Below, one piece after another: positions 5,833 through 12,718 of a stretch of DNA of 12,718 bases (the stretch's first letter is position 1; the number at the start of each line of letters is the position of its first letter). This DNA is from Saprospiraceae bacterium UBA2365 (GTDB taxonomy: Bacteria; Bacteroidota; Bacteroidia; Chitinophagales; Saprospiraceae): positions 1 through 12,718 of the forward strand of contig DDTL01000082.1 in assembly GCA_002344345.1 (NCBI GenBank), written 5' to 3'. The notes below the pieces were generated by a model, which was not told the DNA's origin, made no database searches, and worked only from the letters and a program-made list of their open reading frames with translations. The translations under genes were made by a program, and so were the position numbers.

Positions 5833-8800
5833 TTATTTAATAACAATCATTTTCTTAGTAGCAGTAAAGTTGTTAGAATCTAACTGATAGTACAATACAC
5901 CAGCGCTAAGATCAGTGCTGTTCAGTACTTGGCTGTTATATCCTTTTTGTCCTTGACCATTGATAGTGTTGATAACTCTTCCTGTAACATCAAATACAGT
6001 TAAAGTATATTCACCAGCTTCTGGTAAGTTGAAACCAACCATTGTTTTTTCAGCGAATGGGTTTGGTTCGTTTTGGAACAATTCAAATACAACTTCTTCA
6101 GCACCTCTGAATGTAACATTCAGTCCATTTACGTTCAATGCGTCAGTTGTGTAAGCTTCAGCAGCAGTGACTTGTGAACCAGCACTCATCAATTTGCTCA
6201 AGTTACCATTAGCAGTAGCATTCAATTTCAATGTGAACAATACAGCTCCGTCAGCTACGCTCACTCCGTTAGCATTATTCCAGCTCAATGTAACGATACC
6301 GTCTCTTACCAAACCGAAGTTTTCAGCAGTTACGTTCATTTCACCAGCTACAACACCAGCAAAGTTCAAACCATTCAGATTCAAAGTCATTTGAGTACCT
6401 CTAACATTATTGAAGTTTTCAGCAGTAAAGCTAACTTCAACTTCATTTCCAGCTTCTACAGTTGCATCGTTAACAACCATGTTGATAACGTTTGCATTTC
6501 TTGTAGCAACAGAAGTTCCGTCAAAATTAGAAGTAGCATCACCATTGATATCACCCACTTTAATACCAGAGAAATTCAAAGTAGCATCAGCCTGAACATC
6601 GATAACAGATGATTTAGGAGTGAATACCCATGAATCATTGCTTGGTAAGCTAGTAGATACACCGAGGATCAAATCTCTCAATTGCTTGATGTCAGCACCA
6701 GTTACAGCGCCGTTAGCATTAGCATCAGCAGCTACAAGTTGATCAGCATTCAATGCACCTAATCCAAGTAAATGTCTTTGGATCAATACAAGGTCTAAAG
6801 TACTAACTCCATTGGAGTAGTCATCTCTCTTGCTAGGAGTTACAGTTTGTACTCCGCCACCAAGTTTCATATCATATGCACCATTAATGGTATTGTCATA
6901 AGTTGACTCACCATTTTGCTCAGCTCTGACTTCAACGTTGTTGATGCCATCACCTTTTGCTTTGTTAGAAATCATACCAGAAACCAAGAAACCTTCACAG
7001 TTGTCATCAATGCTGTTGATAGTCAACAATATAGTTGCAAAATCAAAGTTTCCATCATCACAAGTTTCATTCAAAGCAAATTTATCCCAAACATAAACGT
7101 CAACGTTTACTTGTCCTGTTGGTCCAGTGAAAACTTTACCTGAAGTATTTTTAACAGGATCCCAGCTATGTGCAGTACCAGCTAAATAAGCAGCTCTGTT
7201 AGATTTTGCACCAGTTGTAGGATTGAAATAATACAATCCGTAAGCATCCAATGTCCATGTAGGATCAATCTTAGGCAATACAGGAGTAAATGTGAAATAC
7301 AATACGTCAGCACAATTGTCATAAGAAGCTAAGCAATTGTTATTGCAAGCACCTTTATCAAAGAATCTTGCAGTGATTTCAACCATGCAATTTGTCATAG
7401 TAGCAGTAGAAACAGGAACCATAAATGGTGTCGGAGCTTTCTTGTCAGCTACAGTGATGTATTGATATTCTTCGTTTACGTTACCGCAACCATCTCTCAA
7501 AGTCCAGGTTACTCTGTATTCTCCAACTGCCAATGAAGGCAATAACAGGAATTCAGCATTAGCCTGTTTCAGTTTATCAGCAGAAGATCTTCCGCTTACA
7601 CCACCTTGGAAGTTAGCACCTTTGTAAGCATTGTTGTTTGAAGAGAACTGAATTACAGCACCACAGCAAACATCATGAATTACGTAAGTCCATTCGTATT
7701 CACCACCGCAATCTTCATCTTCTTCAGAAGAAGTAGCAGTAAATCTATGAGTCTCAGGAGCAGTTACACAAGTAGCGATACCTATACAAGCATCTTCTAC
7801 GTGAATATTAGCAGCAGTATTGTCATAAACCATAATTACTTCAGTAAATCTGTAGTAACCATCTCTGTCAGCAGCTGTGAATTTAGCAGGATCGAGGATC
7901 GCTCTTCTGTTATTGGAAATATAACGATATTCGTCCAGATTCCACTCTGCACCAGTGTTAGCTTTGTAAGTACACCAGTCAACAACAGCCCATTCTCTCA
8001 AAATTTTGTAGCAAGCGCCTTCAACAAATCTGAAAGTATCCACTTTAATCAAAGAAGCGTCTACAATGTTACATGGATTAGTTTCCCATGTAGGCGTACC
8101 ACCAACAGGCTCAGTTTTCAAGCAATGCTCTTGGCTGATATATGGGAATACGATGGTCAAAGGATCAAATGGCAATGTTTCGATAACATTAATTCTTTGT
8201 TTGCAAGTAATTTTTGGGCTATAAGAAGAACCGTCAGCTTTAACAACTTCCCATGTTCTAGTGATATAACCAATATTACAAGTATTCAAATTGCTCAGAT
8301 CATCAGTCCAGTCAAAATGAGGAGTTCCGCAAGTTGCCAAAGCAGTTGGGTATCCGGTATGGTTAGGATGGATGTTGTCTTCACAAGTAATAGTGATATC
8401 TTGACATGCAAGGAATGGAGGAACTTTTTCCTGAACATCCACAGTAGTCATACAGTCATTGAAATGTCCATACAGGTCACCACCAGGTAACATTCTGCTA
8501 GGATTGATAGGACCCGGACCTGGGTTAACGTCAAATACTCTCAATGTAGTCATAATTTGAGCATCACCGCAGCAGTAAATTACATAGTCATCAAACCATT
8601 GCTGGTTACATGCTTGATTATCACAGTTGAAAGGCATACAACCATTGTCATTTCTCCAAACTTTGAACCAAACTGGTCCGCAGCCATGATCGTGTGATCC
8701 GCTGTCGAATGATTGAGCCCAAACTTTAGCAACGCTGGTAGTTCCGTCAAATGTCAAACTTACTTGTTTGTATTGTTCGCAAGCAGCCATAGGAGGAATC

Positions 8801-11364
8801 AAGTCAAGAACTTGTACATAGAATGTATGTTCTCTTACGTTTCCACACCAGTCAACAGCTACATAAGTAATTCCATGAATTCCTTCAGGAAGTCCGAATA
8901 CGATCCATTTTTTAGTAGCAGGAACATAAACAACTGTTCCGGCACTAGCTTCTACAGTATAGGTAGGATTGGTATCACAATTATCACAAAGCAATGGCTT
9001 AGGAACTACATAATCAGCAGTACATGACCATGCATTGGTAGAAATTGTGATCAATTCTTGTTCAGCAAGTACTTCTTCTGGTCCACAAACCAGAGGAGCA
9101 ATAGAGTCTGTAATTCTGATGATCTGAGTACGTGTTACGATTGTTCCTGTGCAGTCATCAATAACAGTCCAGTCTCTCAGGATCTTAGGTCCGCAGTCGG
9201 AAGCGAAAACTCTGTCAGTATAGAATACTTCAATTGTTCCGCAAGCGCCTGTTGCACTGGTTGGAGACCAACCAATACCTGTAGGTCCGCCAGTGTAGCT
9301 AGGATGAGGATTACCCCATTGGTTAACAGGATAAGAAGTATTGCTGCATTCGATCATTGGATTGTGTCCAACAACTCCGTCCCAGTTCAAAGGCCATCCA
9401 AGATTAGCCAAAGTAGCTCTTCTCTTAGAAATTGTTTGTACACAGCTTGCCGTCATACCATTGTTACGGTCTGTAACAGTCCATGTTCTGTAAACTACTT
9501 CACTGAATTGAGCACAGTAATTTGCAACTACATAGTCAACATAAGTTACTGCATAGTTATTACAATTGTCAAGTACTGTAGGAGCAACATAAGGAACAGC
9601 TTCATAGCATTCGATTTCGATATCTTCTGCACATACTAAATCTGGTCCCAATTTGTCCAAAACAGTGATGCTTCCCCAACAGTTGTTTCCAGCTGCATCA
9701 TAAACACCTACTACATATTCACCAGGAGCAGTAACTACATTACCTACTACACCTTCTATCACTACTGTATAATTGTCATAACATCCATAAGGTCCACCTT
9801 CAAGGATCATGTCAGCATTAACTTCAGCACGACAATCCTGATCCAAAGAAATCTGAACATTGTCATTACAAGCGATTGTTGTAACAGCATAAGGATATTC
9901 AGTTACGTCAATTCCTTCAAATGTATAGCATACATTATCTTCTTCAATAAACATATCAGTACAATATTCAATATCCTGATCTTGTCCGATAGGAACATTG
10001 ATAACAACCGGGAATACAGTTCCTCTTGGTACATAGTCTATTTGAGTCCATGCAGCAGAGAAATTAGAAACTGTAGCATAAATTGCACCTGCGTCAGCGC
10101 CTGTTGTGAAATAACTATCATCATAAGCGATCAATGCAAAATAATCACCTGCAGCAACGTTAACTGTAACAGTACCGGCATCACCAGTAGCGAAACCAAC
10201 TTCAGTTGTTAAAGTCTGCAAGTTAGGAATAGAAGCTACAGTAGAAGCCCAGTTGGTTCCAATGCTATATCCGAAATAGTCAGCACCACCTTCATTCACA
10301 ATGCTATAATCAAAAGAAATTTCAGCATCACCAGGAGCTTGCCACATAAGGATCGTTCCGAAGAAAGTACAGGTATTAGCGCCACCAAAACCATAAGCTG
10401 ATGGGTCAAGAGATTCCATTACGATGGTATTGGCATCACCAGTGATCGCACCACAGTCATTGTTTTGAGTGAAAGGTGCATTGGCAATGGCAAAATGATC
10501 TACGAATCCATTAACAACCAGGTCAACAGCTGCGCGGCAGTCACCGGTAGTTTGAAGATCAAATCCGATCAAAGCTTCGCACAATCCCGGATCCAATACG
10601 AAATTGGTAGGAATTGCAGTTACCAGTTCCACACCGCAAGGCTGAGGACAGTTCACTGTAAATACGTTTTGAGTACCGTTGGTTACAGGAGCCGGTCTGT
10701 TAACGATCATGTTACCAAAAGCGTCAAAAATCTGATAACCAGGCTCATAAGTATATGAACCAACTGCTTCGAAAGTAACAGAAGCAGTAGTAGCATCAAT
10801 CAAAGTAAGGTTGTAAATACCTTCACTACCACTAGGCAAAGTCAAAGTAGTATTGATGGCACCGTTGATGATTCTCAGTCTGTTACCATTCCAACCGTCA
10901 CCAAAAGTGTCAGTCAGTCTGAAAGTATACTGACAACCTATGATCACTACATAGTCTGCAGTCCAGGCAAAAACATTCATAGGAAGGTAGTTGCCATCAT
11001 CATAAGCACCACCATTCCATGAACCCAGCGATAATCCTGTATTCATGTCGGTCAAATCCCAGTTATGCTCACCGTCGTAAATACCATCCTGGTAAGTCAT
11101 CAACATGGCATCACCATCCTGTGCCGTAAAATCAACTGTCAAAGGCCCTGCATTACCATTAGGTCCTGTGGATTCAACGATCAGGGAACCATTCCTATAA
11201 ATTCTCAGATAGGAAGTGTAACCATACTGGCTGTCCCAACCATCGCCAAAACTATCCGTCATGGAAAGTCTATAATTTACAGTTTGTGCATCAAGGTTGA
11301 AACTCACTGCCAAACCAATAAATAATATCAATAAAGTATTAAATATTTTATTCATTTTTAACAT
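5833..11364 (-). CDS. Giant secreted multidomain protein with HYR/Ig-like repeats, dockerin-like, cohesin-like and T9SS sorting domains
   Basis: The 1843-residue protein begins with a Sec signal peptide (about residues 1-26, cleavage before Gln27). Start codons at 11364 and 11355 (Met4) are both plausible. Two SFGDGWD/TFGDGWN modules lie at about 29-63 and 145-170. A jelly-roll-like stretch spans about 315-440. A Cys-rich region (about 470-1455) holds repeated R-x-W-x-V-x-D motifs (626, 730, 1036, 1123) and D-x-x-PP-like linkers (570, 753, 854, 979, 1307), suggesting degenerate HYR/Ig-like repeats. A dockerin-like pair (1514-1568) contains DYSNGVSTLD and DANANGAVTGAD. A cohesin-like beta domain follows (about 1625-1759), then a type A T9SS sorting domain (1760-1843, FQNEPNPF to KKMIVIK). 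It should cross the outer membrane by T9SS and be attached or released there. No catalytic domain is recognisable; adhesion or a structural surface role is an inference. Confidence 0.9.
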   Translation of the reverse strand: MLKMNKIFNTLLILFIGLAVSFNLDAQTVNYRLSMTDSFGDGWDSQYGYTSYLRIYRNGSLIVESTGPNGNAGPLTVDFTAQDGDAMLMTYQDGIYDGEHNWDLTDMNTGLSLGSWNGGAYDDGNYLPMNVFAWTADYVVIIGCQYTFRLTDTFGDGWNGNRLRIINGAINTTLTLPSGSEGIYNLTLIDATTASVTFEAVGSYTYEPGYQIFDAFGNMIVNRPAPVTNGTQNVFTVNCPQPCGVELVTAIPTNFVLDPGLCEALIGFDLQTTGDCRAAVDLVVNGFVDHFAIANAPFTQNNDCGAITGDANTIVMESLDPSAYGFGGANTCTFFGTILMWQAPGDAEISFDYSIVNEGGADYFGYSIGTNWASTVASIPNLQTLTTEVGFATGDAGTVTVNVAAGDYFALIAYDDSYFTTGADAGAIYATVSNFSAAWTQIDYVPRGTVFPVVINVPIGQDQDIEYCTDMFIEEDNVCYTFEGIDVTEYPYAVTTIACNDNVQISLDQDCRAEVNADMILEGGPYGCYDNYTVVIEGVVGNVVTAPGEYVVGVYDAAGNNCWGSITVLDKLGPDLVCAEDIEIECYEAVPYVAPTVLDNCNNYAVTYVDYVVANYCAQFSEVVYRTWTVTDRNNGMTASCVQTISKRRATLANLGWPLNWDGVVGHNPMIECSNTSYPVNQWGNPHPSYTGGPTGIGWSPTSATGACGTIEVFYTDRVFASDCGPKILRDWTVIDDCTGTIVTRTQIIRITDSIAPLVCGPEEVLAEQELITISTNAWSCTADYVVPKPLLCDNCDTNPTYTVEASAGTVVYVPATKKWIVFGLPEGIHGITYVAVDWCGNVREHTFYVQVLDLIPPMAACEQYKQVSLTFDGTTSVAKVWAQSFDSGSHDHGCGPVWFKVWRNDNGCMPFNCDNQACNQQWFDDYVIYCCGDAQIMTTLRVFDVNPGPGPINPSRMLPGGDLYGHFNDCMTTVDVQEKVPPFLACQDITITCEDNIHPNHTGYPTALATCGTPHFDWTDDLSNLNTCNIGYITRTWEVVKADGSSYSPKITCKQRINVIETLPFDPLTIVFPYISQEHCLKTEPVGGTPTWETNPCNIVDASLIKVDTFRFVEGACYKILREWAVVDWCTYKANTGAEWNLDEYRYISNNRRAILDPAKFTAADRDGYYRFTEVIMVYDNTAANIHVEDACIGIATCVTAPETHRFTATSSEEDEDCGGEYEWTYVIHDVCCGAVIQFSSNNNAYKGANFQGGVSGRSSADKLKQANAEFLLLPSLAVGEYRVTWTLRDGCGNVNEEYQYITVADKKAPTPFMVPVSTATMTNCMVEITARFFDKGACNNNCLASYDNCADVLYFTFTPVLPKIDPTWTLDAYGLYYFNPTTGAKSNRAAYLAGTAHSWDPVKNTSGKVFTGPTGQVNVDVYVWDKFALNETCDDGNFDFATILLTINSIDDNCEGFLVSGMISNKAKGDGINNVEVRAEQNGESTYDNTINGAYDMKLGGGVQTVTPSKRDDYSNGVSTLDLVLIQRHLLGLGALNADQLVAADANANGAVTGADIKQLRDLILGVSTSLPSNDSWVFTPKSSVIDVQADATLNFSGIKVGDINGDATSNFDGTSVATRNANVINMVVNDATVEAGNEVEVSFTAENFNNVRGTQMTLNLNGLNFAGVVAGEMNVTAENFGLVRDGIVTLSWNNANGVSVADGAVLFTLKLNATANGNLSKLMSAGSQVTAAEAYTTDALNVNGLNVTFRGAEEVVFELFQNEPNPFAEKTMVGFNLPEAGEYTLTVFDVTGRVINTINGQGQKGYNSQVLNSTDLSAGVLYYQLDSNNFTATKKMIVIK

Positions 11365-11396
11365 TTTTTGTGTTATGAAATAAGCTTATGATTTGG

Positions 11397-11783
11397 TTAG
11401 TTGTTTTTCAACTTTTGCACCATATCCTGATGTACCAGATCCATAGCCAGACGCATTTGTCCGGTAGGATACTTAATAATCATTTTTTGGTAAGTCTCAT
11501 TGACTGCCACTTCAACATTAGGACTGATCAACGCTTGGTTGAGATAGTTCAGATATTGATATTTGGCAACCAGTGTAGTATTGTTGTTTACCTGTACTTC
11601 ATTACCTCCAAGGTTCTGTACAATAAACAACTCGTTCTTTACAATGGTCTGAGCTTGGCTCTGTGATTTGTAGCCTTGAGCAGCAACAGAGTTAGCCCCA
11701 AACATGAAAAGGCCAAAAAACAGCAATAGTGGTAAGACTATTTTAGCTTTTAGGCCAAAAAAATTCAAATTCATTTCTTTCAT
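11397..11783 (-). CDS. Small secreted protein of unknown function, paired with the giant gene
   Basis: I do not recognise this 128-residue protein. It starts with a clear signal peptide: a Lys-containing N-terminus, a hydrophobic core about residues 14-32, and a likely cleavage after SVAA at 35 that leaves Gln36 first. The mature part is about 93 residues, rich in Asn and Gln, has no Cys and no further membrane segment. It has no T9SS sorting domain, so it is probably periplasmic or an outer-membrane-associated partner. Its stop codon is 32 bases upstream of the giant gene's first start codon on the same strand, so the two are very likely co-transcribed. Met4 is an alternative start. The promoter is not clear. 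Confidence 0.75.
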   Translation of the reverse strand: MKEMNLNFFGLKAKIVLPLLLFFGLFMFGANSVAAQGYKSQSQAQTIVKNELFIVQNLGGNEVQVNNNTTLVAKYQYLNYLNQALISPNVEVAVNETYQKMIIKYPTGQMRLAMDLVHQDMVQKLKNN

Positions 11784-12342
11784 GAGATTGAGTTTTGGTT
11801 ATTAAATTAAATTGTTTTATTTAAATCATGACATCCCAACATGCCTTCGCACCCTGAAATACCATTTCGTCTTTCCAGATTCCGATCATAATCAATGCCA
11901 TGAAAAAAATTAAATTTCACGACATCAATTTCAAAATGATAAAAATATTGAACTGAGCCTCAATACTTTACCTTAAAAAAAATATAAATTGCTTCGTCTT
12001 TAAAACAGGCACAATGCCTGCAATGTAGTTTTCGTCTTTATCAAAACGCACACAGCTCTCACTGAATGCATGAACAAAAATACATAATGTGCTTCATAGT
12101 TGATGATACCTCAATTGGGTAATTTTTGCATTACGTTTTATAATATTCATATTAATCTGTTATTCAAACACTTATAAAACATAACTTATCGGACAGCCAT
12201 TAATGCTTATTATTAACTGATAAACAAAGGGTTATTCACCCATTTAAACAACTATTCATGAAACATAAATACATAATCTCGTCATGCTCACAAAAATAAG
12301 CATTTTCGGCATATCCACAATTATATATAGCAAAGGAATAAA

Positions 12343-12471
12343 ATGACCATGATCCCGTTGGAACTTAATCACAGAACCCATTCTTTATTGATTTGTGAGG
12401 ACAAGTTCAGCAATTATCATTTTTGGAGATATCGCAGGAAAGGAACCATGCCCGGTTCAAAGTTCATTTGA
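12343..12471 (+). CDS. Candidate 42-residue small ORF, unknown
   Basis: An ATG at 12343 is preceded by AAAGGA with six bases between, an unusually good ribosome-binding match for this phylum. The frame runs 42 codons to TGA and encodes a basic peptide with no hydrophobic segment (it contains HFWRYRRKG). It starts with two closely spaced Met codons and has no recognisable family. It points away from the secreted-protein operon. In AT-rich sequence a frame of this length can occur by chance, so this is weak. Confidence 0.2.
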   Translation: MTMIPLELNHRTHSLLICEDKFSNYHFWRYRRKGTMPGSKFI

Positions 12472-12515
12472 GTACAAAAAAAACAGCGAAACAGTCAGTA
12501 ATGCTGAGTAATATT

Positions 12516-12634
12516 TAGTGTCTTAAAAATTGAATTCGTGCATTTTCTGGATGAACTTTTAAGAAAGTTGATGAAAAATTAATGCTACACAGAATATTTA
12601 CCCCGTAGGATATATATCCAACGAGGTTCAAAAT
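12516..12634. repeat. Diverged ~120-bp dispersed repeat, copy 2
   Basis: TAGTGTCTTAAAAATTG (12516-12532) is identical to 5097-5113, and AGGATATATATC (12607-12618) repeats 5188-5199 at the same 91-base offset. The 12-base palindrome GGATATATATCC (12608-12619) is complete here and slightly broken in copy 1. CCCGTAGGA directly before it matches the core of the 14-bp tandem repeats. A third partial match to the right-hand end, ATATATCCAAATAGTTCAA, occurs at about 4786-4804 without the left part. Confidence 0.65.
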
Positions 12635-12718
12635 CATTTTCCTCTTTGGTTCTGGCTCGTCCAGGTTAGGTGGAACAGTGTTACATCCCTTTTTCTACAA
12701 TTCAAAATGGTCACCAAA

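Larger units (their letters stand above)
11784..12718. other. Upstream intergenic region of the secreted-protein operon
   Basis: This AT-rich stretch of about 935 bases holds no convincing gene. It contains three copies of TTCGTCTTT (11866, 11993, 12031), a small CAGGCA/TGCCTG palindrome (12006-12020), a 42-codon open frame (12343-12471) and the second copy of the diverged dispersed repeat (12516-12634). CAAAAATA at 12075-12082 reads TATTTTTG on the minus strand, a full match to the -7 consensus TAnnTTTG, but no -33 box is properly spaced. The end of the window lies in featureless sequence. Confidence 0.65.

Noticed and set aside
7675..8490. 271-codon plus-strand open frame inside the giant gene
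   Set aside because: It is antisense to a well-supported coding frame with recognisable domains, is dominated by Ser and Ile as expected of a reversed frame, and shows no family motif or proper start context.
9058..9639. 193-codon plus-strand open frame inside the giant gene
   Set aside because: It has the same shadow character: Ser-, Cys- and Asn-rich antisense translation of the Cys-rich repeat region with no domain signature.
12075..12082. Promoter -7 box TATTTTTG on the minus strand
   Set aside because: It matches the consensus, but the nearest TTG upstream is about 29 bases away, beyond the normal spacing, and it lies about 290 bases from the start codon. Such 8-mers are common in AT-rich sequence.

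Overview
The window looks like a chromosomal segment of a Bacteroidota bacterium, most probably of the Saprospiria/Saprospiraceae type. The evidence is an AT-rich sequence, A-rich start regions without clear Shine-Dalgarno motifs, a very large secreted protein ending in a type IX secretion (T9SS) sorting domain, and signal peptides with Gln just after the predicted cleavage site. The genus assignment is an inference; no rRNA or housekeeping marker is present.

Layout. Bases 1-319 hold two abutting palindromic repeats ahead of a plus-strand gene set. Bases 320-4000 carry three closely spaced plus-strand genes: a divergent SAM hydroxide adenosyltransferase (DUF62) homologue, a small antibiotic-biosynthesis-monooxygenase (ABM) fold protein, and a bifunctional class A penicillin-binding protein (PBP1A). 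Bases 4001-5832 are a convergent gap of about 1.8 kb with no convincing gene. It holds a 246-bp MITE-like element (19-bp perfect terminal inverted repeats, 6-bp target duplication), a compound hairpin, a nine-unit 14-bp GC-rich tandem array with a smaller satellite array, one copy of a roughly 120-bp dispersed repeat, and a likely terminator. Bases 11783 down to 5833 are a minus-strand pair: a 128-residue secreted protein followed by a 1843-residue secreted multidomain protein. Bases 11784-12718 are a mostly empty upstream region ending in a second copy of the roughly 120-bp repeat.

How the genes work together. The plus-strand trio is probably one transcript, but only PBP1A has a firm role (peptidoglycan synthesis). 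The minus-strand pair is probably one operon for cell-surface or released proteins exported by Sec and, for the large one, by T9SS. The large protein has two DGW modules, a long Cys-rich region of degenerate HYR/Ig-like repeats, a dockerin-like module, a cohesin-like beta domain and the sorting domain. Its ligand or partner cannot be read from the sequence.

The most unusual content is the repeat biology. Several unrelated repeat types are packed into the convergent gap. A repeat shared by positions 1-97 and 4497-4627 lies inside the MITE-like element at the second site. The element at 103-262 adds mutually exclusive hairpins just upstream of the first gene.
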